A stretch of 41,126 nt of DNA, taken from positions 1 to 41,126 of the forward strand of contig NZ_ALAS01000027.1 of assembly GCF_000290615.1 (NCBI RefSeq), in the 5' to 3' direction. Shown one piece after another: positions 32,349 to 40,807 of the stretch. Numbering within the stretch: position 1 is the stretch's first letter; the number at the start of each line of letters is the position of its first letter. A program made the position numbers and the translations under genes. The notes below the pieces were generated by a model, which was given only the letters and a program-made list of their open reading frames with translations, was not told the DNA's origin and did not search any database. This DNA is from Heyndrickxia coagulans DSM 1 = ATCC 7050. Lineage in GTDB: Bacteria > Bacillota > Bacilli > Bacillales > Bacillaceae_C.

Positions 32349-33168
32349 GCAAAGCACCTCGTTTTTCTGCTTCACAGTTAATAATCTCGGATATTTGCAT
32401 CATTTCTTTTACACTTTCGAGAGTGTACTCAGGTTGTATCCCTGTTGTTTTGATCGTTTGCTGCGTGCTGATCCCTGTTAAAACCAAAATGGTATGTAAG
32501 CCGTAAACATTTCCCATATGAATGTCGGTTTCGAGACGGTCACCAACAATATAGCATTGTTCAGGCTTCAGCTTTAATATATGGTTAACAATAAGATCTG
32601 CCGCAAATCTCGAGGGCTTTCCCATAATATGGTCAATTTTGATGCCGGTCACGCCTTCAAATGCTCCAATTAATGCACCGCAGTCCGGAACCGGTCCTTC
32701 TGCAGTAGGACATGTGCGGTCAGGATTGGTGGCAATGATCAAAGCATGATTCTTTCGCCATGCCATGTATGCCTGCTTCAGTTTTTCATAAGTAAACTGG
32801 CGATCCCACCCCAGGACAATATAGTTTGCAAGATTAGCATCTTCTGTAATTAAAATTCCTTCTTTTTCTAATTCATCATACAAAGCTTTTTCTCCGATCA
32901 CGTAGGCAAGCTCTAATGGATTCATTTTTTCCTTTAAAAATCTTGCAGTCACATAGTTTGAATTGATAATATCTTCAATTGAAGTACGAATCCCAAGCTG
33001 GTTCAATTTTTTTACGTAATCAGTTCTGGTGGCAATGGATTTATTGGTAAAAAATACAACATGGTGTCCCCGATTCCGCAAGTAGTCAATCGTTTCGGCA
33101 CTCCCTTTTATCAATTGGTTATCGAGATAAATGGTTCCGTCCAAATCAAAAATAAATCCCTTTTTCAA
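32341..33168 (-). CDS. HAD-IIA family sugar/glycerol-phosphate phosphatase (NagD/AraL-like)
   Basis: This 275-aa phosphatase has the HAD motifs: catalytic Asp pair FDLDGTIYLD (motif I, residues 7-16), VFFTNKSIAT (motif II, Thr/Asn near 40), Lys in IMGKPSR (motif III, near 182) and VGDRLETDIHMG (motif IV, near 202). The large C2 cap (about 80-175) places it in subclass IIA with NagD, AraL and glycerol-phosphate phosphatases. The substrate is not determined; the operon suggests a phosphorylated sugar or polyol. The start is TTG 33168 with GGGAGGGAAGG upstream. It is separated from the isomerase gene by a strong hairpin. Confidence 0.9.
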   Translation of the reverse strand: MKKGFIFDLDGTIYLDNQLIKGSAETIDYLRNRGHHVVFFTNKSIATRTDYVKKLNQLGIRTSIEDIINSNYVTARFLKEKMNPLELAYVIGEKALYDELEKEGILITEDANLANYIVLGWDRQFTYEKLKQAYMAWRKNHALIIATNPDRTCPTAEGPVPDCGALIGAFEGVTGIKIDHIMGKPSRFAADLIVNHILKLKPEQCYIVGDRLETDIHMGNVYGLHTILVLTGISTQQTIKTTGIQPEYTLESVKEMMQISEIINCEAEKRGALHD

Positions 33169-33190
33169 TTGCCTTCCCTCCCAATAAAAG

Positions 33191-33241
33191 AAAAATCCCC
33201 CAGTTTAATAAACCTTGGAGAGGTTTATTATCAGCTGGGGG
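33191..33241 (-). terminator. Terminator or processing hairpin inside the transporter operon
   Basis: On the minus strand CCCCCAG (33241-33235), then TAATAAACC/GGTTTATTA, then CTGGGGG (33203-33197) form a long interrupted stem running into ATTTTTCTTTT. It sits after the isomerase gene and before the phosphatase ribosome site, so it would reduce or end transcription between the two pairs of genes. Confidence 0.75.
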
Positions 33242-33262
33242 TCTCTAAAGTCTCTGCCCATG

Positions 33263-34039
33263 TTATTTTTGCTTTTCTCTAAACTTTGCCATATTATTTG
33301 CTATATTTTTTAGAGTATATTGATAAGGATTAATTTCGAATACAACTGGCCCTGTAAACTGATACTTTGTCAAAATATCAATCAGTTTTTCTGTATAATG
33401 GTTCCCTTCCCCCGGCAGCAAATGCAAATCCGCTTTTCCGTCATTTTCTGATACATGTATCTCTCCCAACAATTCACCAAGCTGTTTTACAGTCTCTTCC
33501 AGTTCATTTCCCATGATCGCCAGGTGTCCCGTGTCCAGGCATGCCTTCAAATTACAGGCTTGAAGCAGGCCGGTCCACTCTTCTAAGCTAGAAGCAACAT
33601 GGTGGCAGTAATTTAACCGGTCAGGGATTAGATTTTCAAGCAACAACACGATCCCCCGCTTTTGTGCCGCTTCATTTAATTTCATGAGCCGGCTTTGAAC
33701 ACGACACAGCGTTTCATCACGTTCTTCAGAGGACCAGGCATAGCCACCGTGCAAAACGGCATGGCTGCCTCCGTATCCCGCTAAAATATCCATCCATTCA
33801 TTTAATACATGAAACGCCCTTTCATAGATAATCGTGTCCGGCGTGGCAATGTTCAAATCATGGAATGGAAGATGAATGCTCGTTCTTAAGCCAGTTTGCC
33901 GGGCATATTCAAAGGTTTCTTTTGCCCGTAAATGCTCTGCCCAAATTTCAACGCCGTCAAAGCCGGCCTTTTGAAGTATTTTAAAATCATCCAGCGTGCT
34001 CTCCTGCCCGATTGACCATATACTAAGCCAAGTTTCCAT
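33263..34039 (-). CDS. Sugar phosphate isomerase/epimerase-like TIM-barrel protein
   Basis: This 258-aa AP-endonuclease-2/xylose-isomerase-like TIM barrel has metal-ligand candidates in the expected order: FDGVEIWAEH (Glu near 31), TSIHLPFHD (His), HAVLHGGYAWS (His near 110), VLLLENLIPD (Glu near 146), ACLDTGHLAIMG (Asp and His near 180), GEIHVSEND (His) and PVVFEINPY (Glu near 240). Such proteins isomerise or epimerise free sugars, keto-sugars or inositol derivatives; the substrate is unknown. I start at ATG 34039 after AGGAGGT. It overlaps the end of the transporter gene by 17 bases. Confidence 0.85.
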   Translation of the reverse strand: METWLSIWSIGQESTLDDFKILQKAGFDGVEIWAEHLRAKETFEYARQTGLRTSIHLPFHDLNIATPDTIIYERAFHVLNEWMDILAGYGGSHAVLHGGYAWSSEERDETLCRVQSRLMKLNEAAQKRGIVLLLENLIPDRLNYCHHVASSLEEWTGLLQACNLKACLDTGHLAIMGNELEETVKQLGELLGEIHVSENDGKADLHLLPGEGNHYTEKLIDILTKYQFTGPVVFEINPYQYTLKNIANNMAKFREKQK

Positions 34040-35381
34040 TTTTACCTCCTGCTTCAGCATTTTTTTCATCAAATTCCTGATTAATAAGTTCGAGGTTTTT
34101 CCCTTTTGTTTCCGGTGCTAAAATAGCCGAGATAAGAAGTCCCAGCAATCCGGCGGCGGCAAAAAACCAGAGGGCTTTGCTGTTACCCCATGCCACAACA
34201 AGGTTTGGGAATACCAAAATGCCCATGATTGAACCAATCCGGCTGACGGCAGTTGCCAATCCGGAAGCGCTTGCACGAATGCCGGTTGGAAATAACTCAG
34301 TTGGATATACAAAATTAAGAATGCCGCCACCCATGTTGGCAAATAGTACGGCAAAACTGAATAAGATGACAAGAAAAGCCATTGTCGGAGAAGGGTTCAG
34401 TGCTAAAATGATTAATGCAATGGATAAGCCGGTAAAAGAAGTAATGATCAACGGCCTTCTGCCAATTCTTTCAACCAAATTCATCCCGATAATTGCTCCG
34501 ATTAATCCCAACAAACTAACCGTTCCGGAACCAATATATACCATCATTTGCGATCCGTGAGTAAATGGTTTTAGAATGGTCGGTGTATACATGGAAATTC
34601 CGTAATAGGCAACGGCATAGCAAAACCAGAATCCGCAAACAAAGAAAGTGCGACGGAAAAGTACTTTCGTGAAAAGGCTGCTAATCTTTTGTTTTGGCTT
34701 CATATTTGGCTGAATTTTGACTTTCTGTCCGGTAATTTTCAGCATGATTTCTTCTGCTTCTTTTTCACGCCCCCTTGCAGTAAGCCATCGTGGTGATTCC
34801 GGAAGCGTTACACGGAAAAAGAAGACAATGAGAGCAAAAATGGCGCCAGTAAGTAACATGTAACGCCACGCATTTTCGCCGAGCGGGACAAGCAGTATGC
34901 CAACCAGATAGGCAACAACCGCTCCGACAAACCACATGGCGCCGAGTGATGTACTGTGCCTTCCCCGGCTTTGCGTCGCACTGAATTCGGATACAAGCGT
35001 AGCGGAAATCGGATAGTCTGCCCCGATCCCTATACCAAGTAAAAATCTGAAGAGGGCCAGTTGCCAAGGTGCCTGGGCAAACGCCGTAAGTGTCGCAAAA
35101 ACGACAAATGCCAACAAATCAACCACGTACATGGCTTTCCGTCCATACTTATCTGTTAAATTTCCCAGCCAGATTGCTCCGATAAAAGAGCCAATGACAG
35201 CTGAGGAAGTAATCAGTCCCTGCATGCCCGGCCCGAATTCCCAGTGATCAAGGATCAGCGGCATGGCAACAGCAATTACCGTTAAATCAAAGCCATCCAA
35301 AAAAGTACCGCCGGCAGACAAAAGTGTGACTTTCCTTTGGAAGCGCTTTAACTGTGGCGAGTCTAAATGCTCAAAACTCAT
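34023..35381 (-). CDS. MFS transporter, sugar/organic-acid:proton symporter type
   Basis: This 452-aa, 12-TM major facilitator has TM1 GGTFLDGFDLTVIAVAMPLI (about 23-42), motif A LGNLTDKYGRKAMY (about 70-83), LGIGIGADYPISATLVSEF (TM4 to loop) and, in the central loop and TM5, PESPRWLTARGREKEAEE, a sugar-porter signature. ATELFPTGIRASASGL-type sequence is present near residue 375 (PTELFPTGIRA). This mix is typical of the sugar porter and aromatic-acid symporter (SP/AAHS) branches. I start at ATG 35381 after AAAGGGAGAG. It is the first gene of a transporter-isomerase-phosphatase-MgtC operon. A CcpA-like site lies in codons 11-15. Confidence 0.88.
   Translation of the reverse strand: MSFEHLDSPQLKRFQRKVTLLSAGGTFLDGFDLTVIAVAMPLILDHWEFGPGMQGLITSSAVIGSFIGAIWLGNLTDKYGRKAMYVVDLLAFVVFATLTAFAQAPWQLALFRFLLGIGIGADYPISATLVSEFSATQSRGRHSTSLGAMWFVGAVVAYLVGILLVPLGENAWRYMLLTGAIFALIVFFFRVTLPESPRWLTARGREKEAEEIMLKITGQKVKIQPNMKPKQKISSLFTKVLFRRTFFVCGFWFCYAVAYYGISMYTPTILKPFTHGSQMMVYIGSGTVSLLGLIGAIIGMNLVERIGRRPLIITSFTGLSIALIILALNPSPTMAFLVILFSFAVLFANMGGGILNFVYPTELFPTGIRASASGLATAVSRIGSIMGILVFPNLVVAWGNSKALWFFAAAGLLGLLISAILAPETKGKNLELINQEFDEKNAEAGGKNGNLA
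35338..35351. promoter_or_regulatory. Candidate cre (CcpA) site at the start of the MFS gene
   Basis: TGGAAGCGCTTTAA (minus-strand TTAAAGCGCTTCCA) matches TGAAAGCGCTTTCA at 12 of 14 positions. A cre inside early codons can block elongation, which would suit a catabolic transporter. Chance occurrence in coding sequence cannot be excluded. Confidence 0.4.
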
Positions 35382-35424
35382 TTTTCTCTCCCTTTCTTTT
35401 CCGTATAATCCTGCCGAAAAATAA

Positions 35425-35497
35425 AAGCCATAGCCAAAAAAACATTTGTCATGTTTTTGGCTATGGCTTCTCATCGTCTCCAGCCATAGAGATTATA
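35425..35497 (-). promoter_or_regulatory. Leader of the MFS operon: promoter, terminator-like hairpin and alternative pairing
   Basis: On the minus strand a TATAAT (35497-35492) is followed by CTATGGCT (35489-35482), AGCCATAG (35468-35461) and CTATGGCT (35433-35426). The second and third parts belong to a long stem (35469-35451 with 35445-35425, about 19 bp) running into TTTTATTTTT, a terminator shape before the start codon. The first and second parts form a competing 8-bp hairpin. This is the geometry of a transcription attenuator. However, a start about seven bases beyond the -10 would fall within the first part, which could instead be a DNA operator half-site. Confidence 0.6.
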
Positions 35498-35579
35498 CGT
35501 TTTTTGTTGTTAAATTATTTATACAAGATTTAGGCTAGGCTGTCAATACAAAAAACAAAATTTTTTATCAGTTCAGATT

Positions 35580-35696
35580 TTACTCCTCCTTCTTTTCCTT
35601 CCTGTCCATTGTCCCGTCCGTCAGTGTTTTGTCAGCCAGCTTCTTCGTTTTCTTCTTTTCATTTTCTTCTTCATTCTTCAACTGTTTATCGGACAT
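35580..35696 (-). CDS. Small, highly charged 38-residue protein
   Basis: The frame starts at ATG 35696 (after AAAAAAGGAAGTG) and reads MSDKQLKNEEENEKKKTKKL, then about 18 more residues ending in KEKKEE. It is rich in Lys and Glu, with no hydrophobic segment and probably disordered or helical. I do not recognise a family. The good ribosome site and strongly coding-like codon use support it as real. It lies between the MFS leader and the divergent permease gene. Similar tiny charged proteins are common in spore formers, but no function should be given. Confidence 0.5.
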   Translation of the reverse strand: MSDKQLKNEEENEKKKTKKLADKTLTDGTMDRKEKKEE

Positions 35697-35818
35697 GGTT
35701 TCACTTCCTTTTTTCCGTTAGTATACCCCGGGGGTCGGAAGCTGAAACATCGGCCCGTTTTGTTTATAACGAGTGGACAAAGGGTATGCAGACAAAAAAA
35801 GCGAATGGAGTTGGAAGG

Positions 35819-37231
35819 ATGGAGAATGACAGAAAACAGGGCAATCATTTAAGCCGGTCGCTGAAAAACCGGCATATTCAGTTTTTGGCATTAGGCGGCG
35901 TCATCGGCGTTGGGCTGTTTTACGGCGCTTCGCAGGCAGTGAAAATGGCGGGACCGGGTGTTTTGGCGGCGTATATTGCGGCCGGCCTGGTTGTCGCCAT
36001 TGTCATGCGAGCGCTCGGGGAAATGACGGTTGAAAAACCGGTTGCCGGATCATTCAGCAAGTATGCGCATGATTTGTTCGGCGAGCGGATGGGCTTTGTT
36101 TCAGGCGGCATGTGGTGGTTTTTATGGGTGGCGACTGTGATGTCGGAGCTTGCCGCGATCGGAAAGCTGGTCCAGTTTTGGTTTCCGCATTTTCCGGCCT
36201 GGATTCCAGGATTTTTGGCACTCATTTTATTCACAGTTTCTAATTTACTGGCTGTAAAAATTTTTGGCGAGATTGAGTTTGTGTTTGCGATTTTAAAAGT
36301 CTTTGCAATTCTCGCCTTTATGGTTTTCGGTGCGCTGATGATTTTTACCGGTTTATTTAATGGTGGAAAAATCGTTGGCTTTTCGAACCTTTGGGCGCAC
36401 GGCGGGTTTTTCCCGGCCGGGTGGTTCGGCGTTTTCCAGGCGGTTGCGATTGTGATTCAGGGATACGCCGGCATTGAAACGCTCGCCGTGGAGGCAGGCG
36501 AATCGGACAACCCGCGCCAGTCGATGCCGAAAGCATTCAGAAGTGTTACATACCGGATTTCCTTTTTCTATATCGGATCCATTTTGATCATGCTGTGCGC
36601 GTATCCGTGGACGCAACTGGCCGGGCATGACGGCAGCCCGTATGTTCTTCTTTTCTCGCAAGTCGGCATTCCGGTTGCGGCGGCGTTGATGAACCTGATC
36701 ATTATTTTCTCCGGGCTCTCATCGTGCAATACCGGCGTTTACGGTGGCAGCCGGCAGCTTTACAGTATGGCGAATGAAGGATTGCTCCCGCGTTCCCTCA
36801 ACAAACTCAACAAACAGCGGATTCCGTACGCCGGCGTGTTTGCAACTGCTGTGGCCATGTCGGTTGGGACCATCATGACGTATATTGCGCCGGATACTGT
36901 CTATGTTTGGATTACGAGTGCTTCCGCTTTTTCGGCTATTTTTATCTGGGCACTGATCCTCGTGCTGGAGATTGTGAACCGGGCCGCATCCAAAGACAAA
37001 GGCGCAAGTTTTCATTACAAAATGCCGTTCTGGCCGGTTTTGCCGATTGCCGGGCTGGCCATGCTTCTTTTGGCTTTTATCGCAATTGCCATTTCACCGT
37101 TAACGCGTATCTCCGTTTTCGCCGGGGTTCTCTGGCTCGTCTTTCTGCTTGTATACTACCAAATCGCAGTTGCCCCGAAAGTGCGCGCGAAGAACACGCC
37201 ACTCAGGGAAGCGCCTGTGAAAGATTACTAA
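35819..37231 (+). CDS. AAT-family amino acid permease (APC superfamily)
   Basis: This 470-aa, 12-TM proton-coupled amino acid permease begins with a short cytoplasmic tail (NHLSRSLKNRHIQFLALGGV). The AAT hallmark is in TM1 (IGVGLFYGASQAVKMAGPGV), followed by RALGEMTVEKPVAGSFSKYA. Other family motifs are GYAGIETLAVEAGESDNPRQ (TM6 to loop) and NTGVYGGSRQLYSMANEGLLP (TM8 to loop). The frame is open from 35609, but ATG 35819 with GGAG eight bases before it gives the family N-terminus. Related permeases take up alanine, proline, GABA or aromatic amino acids; the substrate is not set. A terminator follows at once. Confidence 0.9.
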   Translation: MENDRKQGNHLSRSLKNRHIQFLALGGVIGVGLFYGASQAVKMAGPGVLAAYIAAGLVVAIVMRALGEMTVEKPVAGSFSKYAHDLFGERMGFVSGGMWWFLWVATVMSELAAIGKLVQFWFPHFPAWIPGFLALILFTVSNLLAVKIFGEIEFVFAILKVFAILAFMVFGALMIFTGLFNGGKIVGFSNLWAHGGFFPAGWFGVFQAVAIVIQGYAGIETLAVEAGESDNPRQSMPKAFRSVTYRISFFYIGSILIMLCAYPWTQLAGHDGSPYVLLFSQVGIPVAAALMNLIIIFSGLSSCNTGVYGGSRQLYSMANEGLLPRSLNKLNKQRIPYAGVFATAVAMSVGTIMTYIAPDTVYVWITSASAFSAIFIWALILVLEIVNRAASKDKGASFHYKMPFWPVLPIAGLAMLLLAFIAIAISPLTRISVFAGVLWLVFLLVYYQIAVAPKVRAKNTPLREAPVKDY

Positions 37232-37242
37232 GCTCTGCAGTG

Positions 37243-37273
37243 AACTGCTCCGCATGGAACCGGAGCAGTTTTT
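37243..37273 (+). terminator. Terminator of the AAT permease gene
   Basis: A perfect 10-bp stem (AACTGCTCCG 37243-37252, CGGAGCAGTT 37261-37270) is followed by T residues. Confidence 0.85.
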
Positions 37274-37608
37274 CGTGTTTCGATATTTGGTCCTGGAAGA
37301 TTGCGGCTGCTCTGCGTTTTTCCTGCCGCGAAATGCCCGGGTTCTTCGCAATGTTTGCGCGTTTTCCCTCTGCAAATTTTCGCTCTGGATGTGCTGCTAT
37401 AGAATGCCAAAAAATCTTTTTCAGGATGTTCCTGCTTTGGGAAAAAACAGATTTTTCCTGTCACCTGGTGAAATGCCGGAGAAAAATGATCACAACAGAT
37501 TCCGTTTTAAAAATGTTCACTTTTTGACATGCCGCCATTTTGCAGGAATTCCGACAAAAATGTCGAAATCTTACGGAGAGGGCATTGCCCATATTGGGAG
37601 GGATTGCA
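37274..37608 (+). other. Upstream region of the LonC-like gene
   Basis: No gene is visible in these 335 bases. Near the 3' end, TTCCGACA-AAAA-TGTCGAA (about 37549-37567) contains a perfect Spo0A-box core (TGTCGAA, 37561-37567) and a near-match in the opposite orientation, able to form a 5-bp hairpin. The ribosome site GGGAGGG is at about 37597-37603. Confidence 0.4.
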
Positions 37609-40029
37609 ATGAATCGGGAAGAATACGAAACGGTTTTATCCGTACACCGTGTACCTGTCTCATCATTACGTTCGGAATGCAACCCGGACGAGTTTCCGTT
37701 TGAAACGACAGATGATTTAGAAACGCTGCCGAATGAAATGATCGGGCAACAGCGGGCGGAACAGGCGATGGATTTCGGTTTGTCTGTCGAGCAGTCCGGT
37801 TACAATTTATTCGTCGTCGGGCCGTCCGGGACGGGCAGAATGACGTATACGCAACATAGTGTCGAAAAGCTCGCATCCGGACGGCCGGTGCCGGATGATT
37901 GGTGCTATGTCAACAATTTTGAAAATCCGGACCGGCCGCTTGTCATCAATTTGCCGGCTGGAAGCGGCCTCCGTTTTCAGCGCAAGATGGAAACCCTTTT
38001 GATTGATATTGAACGGGAACTCCGCGCCACTTTTTCAAATGAAGAAACGGAAAAGAAGAAGCGGAATATCATTGACGCGTCGCAAAACCAGGTCGAGGCA
38101 CTTTGGAGAGAAACGGAAATGTTCGCGTCCGGGCTGAATTTTAAATTGGAGCGGACCCCGGCCGGCATTCAAACCATTCCGCTTTTTTTCGGCCGGCCGA
38201 TGGAAAAAGAAGAATACGAGCGGCTTTCCGATGCCAACAAAGAAAAATTGAAAGAACGGGAAAAACAGCTTGAGGAAAAAATCAATGAAACGGTGTACCA
38301 GATCCGGAAGATTGAAGAACAGCTCCGGAAAAATCTCGACCGTTTTCATAAAGAGACAGCTGCTTTTACCATTGAAGGCCTGTTCCAGCCGCTAAAAGAA
38401 GCTTACCGCGATTTTCCAAAAGTCCTCCGCTATCTCGAGGAATACAACCATGATATTGTCGAGCATTTTTCGTTGTTTTTAACCGACCAGGAAGAAGGAA
38501 ACGCCGTCGTCCAGGCGCTGACCGGCAGCAAAGAGCAGCAGCTCCAGCGCTATGCCGTCAATCTCCTTGTCAGCCATAAAAACGGCCAGGGCGCGCCTGT
38601 CATCTATGAAACGAACCCGACATACCAAAACTTATTCGGGAAAATCGAGTACCGCGGCGCGTTCGGCAGCTGGACGACCAATTTCACGCTCGTTAAACCG
38701 GGCGCAATCCATATGGCGAACGGGGGCTATTTAATTTTGCAGGCTGCCGAACTGCTGTCGCAGCCGTATGCATGGACCCTTTTAAAACGCGCGTTGCAAA
38801 CGGGGGAAATCCAGATTGAAGACCCGTTTGCTGAAAGAGGCGCTTTCCCGACGAGCGGCCTTAAGCCTGAGCCTGTCCCGCTCAATATCAAAGTGATCAT
38901 TATCGGGTCTTACTATTTATACGATTTGTTATCAAGCGTGGATGAAGATTTCCATAAGCTGTTTAAAGTGAAAGTCGAGTTTGACACGGTGATGAAGCGG
39001 GATGCGGAAAACCGCAGGAAAATGGCTTATTTTATCAAAAATTATGCAGATCGGAAAAACCTTCTCCCGTTCCACCGGCGCGCCGTTGCGAAAGTCATTG
39101 ACCACAGTGCGCGCCTTGCCGGGGAACAGGAGAAACTGACTGCGCGCTTCCAGGAACTGACAAAAATTCTCGTCGAATCAGGTTACTGCGCGAAAAAAGA
39201 AGGAAGCGCCTGCGTAGACAGCCATCATATCCGCAAAGCGCTGGAAGAGCAGGCAAACCGGACGAACCATATTTCCGAACAATACCGCGAAATGATCCAT
39301 AACGGGACGATTATGGTGGATACGGACGGCGAACGGGTAGGCCAAATTAACGGCCTGGCTGTGATGGGGACAAGGGATGCGACATTCGGCATTCCGACAA
39401 AAATCACGGCGCAAACGTTTGTCGGAAAAAGCGGCATTATGAACATTGAACGGGAAACTTCTTTAAGCGGGCAGATTCATAATAAAGGGCTGCTCATTTT
39501 AACCGGGTTTTTATCCGGCATGTTTGCCAAAAACAAGCCGATCCCGCTTTCGGCGAGCCTCACGTTTGAACAGACCTATTCGCTTATTGACGGTGACAGC
39601 GCCTCCAGTACCGAATTGTATGTGCTTCTTTCATCGCTTGCCGGCATGCCGATCAAACAGGGGATTGCCGTTACCGGTTCAGTGAACCAGTGGGGCGAGA
39701 TCCAGCCGATCGGCGGTGTAAATGAAAAAATAGAAGGCTTTTTCGCCATCTGCAAAGACCGCGGGCTGACAGGGTGCCAGGGCGTCATTATTCCGCAGCA
39801 AAACGTTTGCAATTTGATGCTGCATGATGAAGTCGTGGATGCCGTGAAAGCCGGCCAATTCCACATATGGGCCGTCCGCCATATTTCGGAAGGGATTGAA
39901 ATTTTAACCGGCGAAAACGCGGGAGCAGAACGCACTTCCGGCGGCCACTTCCCGGACGGCACCATTTTTGCAAAAGTGGAAGCCCGTTTTCAAAAAATGT
40001 ATGAATCTGTAAAAGAAACGAAACAATAA
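37609..40029 (+). CDS. LonC-like AAA+/Lon protease (YcbZ/Lon-related family)
   Basis: This 806-aa protein has an AAA-like N-terminal half interrupted by a long coiled coil (about 165-260) and a C-terminal Lon protease domain (about 600-790). The Ser-Lys dyad is intact: Ser664 in DGDSASSTEL and Lys707 in GGVNEKIEGFF, 43 residues apart as in Lon. The P-loop reads GPSGTGRMT, with Arg77 in place of the invariant Lys, so ATP hydrolysis may be impaired; LonC-type proteases are known to lack normal ATPase function. The ATG 37609 follows GGGAGGG; the frame is open to 37540. Its targets are unknown. A Spo0A-like box upstream hints at a sporulation or stress link. Confidence 0.9.
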   Translation: MNREEYETVLSVHRVPVSSLRSECNPDEFPFETTDDLETLPNEMIGQQRAEQAMDFGLSVEQSGYNLFVVGPSGTGRMTYTQHSVEKLASGRPVPDDWCYVNNFENPDRPLVINLPAGSGLRFQRKMETLLIDIERELRATFSNEETEKKKRNIIDASQNQVEALWRETEMFASGLNFKLERTPAGIQTIPLFFGRPMEKEEYERLSDANKEKLKEREKQLEEKINETVYQIRKIEEQLRKNLDRFHKETAAFTIEGLFQPLKEAYRDFPKVLRYLEEYNHDIVEHFSLFLTDQEEGNAVVQALTGSKEQQLQRYAVNLLVSHKNGQGAPVIYETNPTYQNLFGKIEYRGAFGSWTTNFTLVKPGAIHMANGGYLILQAAELLSQPYAWTLLKRALQTGEIQIEDPFAERGAFPTSGLKPEPVPLNIKVIIIGSYYLYDLLSSVDEDFHKLFKVKVEFDTVMKRDAENRRKMAYFIKNYADRKNLLPFHRRAVAKVIDHSARLAGEQEKLTARFQELTKILVESGYCAKKEGSACVDSHHIRKALEEQANRTNHISEQYREMIHNGTIMVDTDGERVGQINGLAVMGTRDATFGIPTKITAQTFVGKSGIMNIERETSLSGQIHNKGLLILTGFLSGMFAKNKPIPLSASLTFEQTYSLIDGDSASSTELYVLLSSLAGMPIKQGIAVTGSVNQWGEIQPIGGVNEKIEGFFAICKDRGLTGCQGVIIPQQNVCNLMLHDEVVDAVKAGQFHIWAVRHISEGIEILTGENAGAERTSGGHFPDGTIFAKVEARFQKMYESVKETKQ

Positions 40030-40037
40030 TGTAATCT

Positions 40038-40064
40038 GGCGGGCAAAGAGAGCCCGCCTTTATT
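40038..40064 (+). terminator. Terminator of the LonC-like gene
   Basis: A perfect 7-bp GC stem (GGCGGGC 40038-40044, GCCCGCC 40052-40058) is followed by TTTATT, eight bases after the stop. Confidence 0.85.
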
Positions 40065-40303
40065 ATAATTTTTCGGCAAGAACTAGTCTGAAAGGATCAT
40101 TTCCGTTTTACGCTCTATAATGGTTCCTTCCTTTGCAGTTATAATAATAAAGCAGGCAAATGTGAAAAATTTTCATCATCCCGTTTTTCATCGTTTCAAA
40201 TCCGTATTGCATAAAGGGGGAAGGGGGCGCTGCTGTGGCAATGCAAAAAAGATACAGAGCGTGCAGCCCGGCATCTGCATCGTCGTGTAGAAAGGATTTG
40301 AGT

Positions 40304-40633
40304 TTGAAATTGAGCAAAACATCAAGTGGAGATTTAAAAAAAATTCCGTTGAGTGAGAATCAGATCAGAGGAATTCTCCACTCTTTCATGCATTCGTTTG
40401 AATCAATTGAAGTGCAGACAAGCAAAGACAGGTACCGGGAATTGACAATCGAGCAGGCAATCGATTTGCTTGTCCGCAATATGAGCAGGGAAAGTATACT
40501 CGATTTTATCCACCAGCTTAACATCATCCGCGAGCGCCGTTCGAGCGTGCTGGCTTATGTGAAATACATTTTGACAGCATTAGTCGTGCGCCTGGAACAA
40601 AGCGGAAAAAGGGATATCAATCGTTATAACTAA
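40304..40633 (+). CDS. Unrecognised 109-residue protein
   Basis: I do not recognise this family. From TTG 40304, seven bases after AAAGGA, the protein is 109 aa, mostly helical and amphipathic, with segments [40 protein letters not shown] and [20 protein letters not shown]. It ends in a weakly hydrophobic helix ([14 protein letters not shown]) and a basic tail. There is no signal peptide or metal motif. The frame is open to a GTG at 40235, which has a G-rich site, but the added 23 residues are low-complexity. It stands alone between two terminator-like regions. A small regulatory protein is possible, but unsupported. Confidence 0.65.
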
Positions 40634-40807
40634 ACTGGAGATGGCTGCCTTTTCCCCGGCTCCGGTAACTGCTGTAACGTAACCGTTATCGCGGCAGGGA
40701 AGCTCCATTTTTGAATGTGCAAAGAAAGCTTTGAATGGAAAACATTTTTCCATTCCGGTTTATCGTAAGGGAAAGGTGTATAGGTTTTAACGGCTTTCTG
40801 AAAGAAG
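40634..40807. other. Intergenic region with a 9-bp hairpin
   Basis: No gene is visible. AATGGAAAA (40734-40742) and TTTTCCATT (40746-40754) form a perfect 9-bp hairpin with a 3-base loop and no following T-run. Confidence 0.4.

Noticed and set aside
33191-33241. T-box or riboswitch before the phosphatase gene
   Set aside because: The element is a simple interrupted stem with a T-run directly after the isomerase gene; terminator or processing hairpin is the simpler reading.
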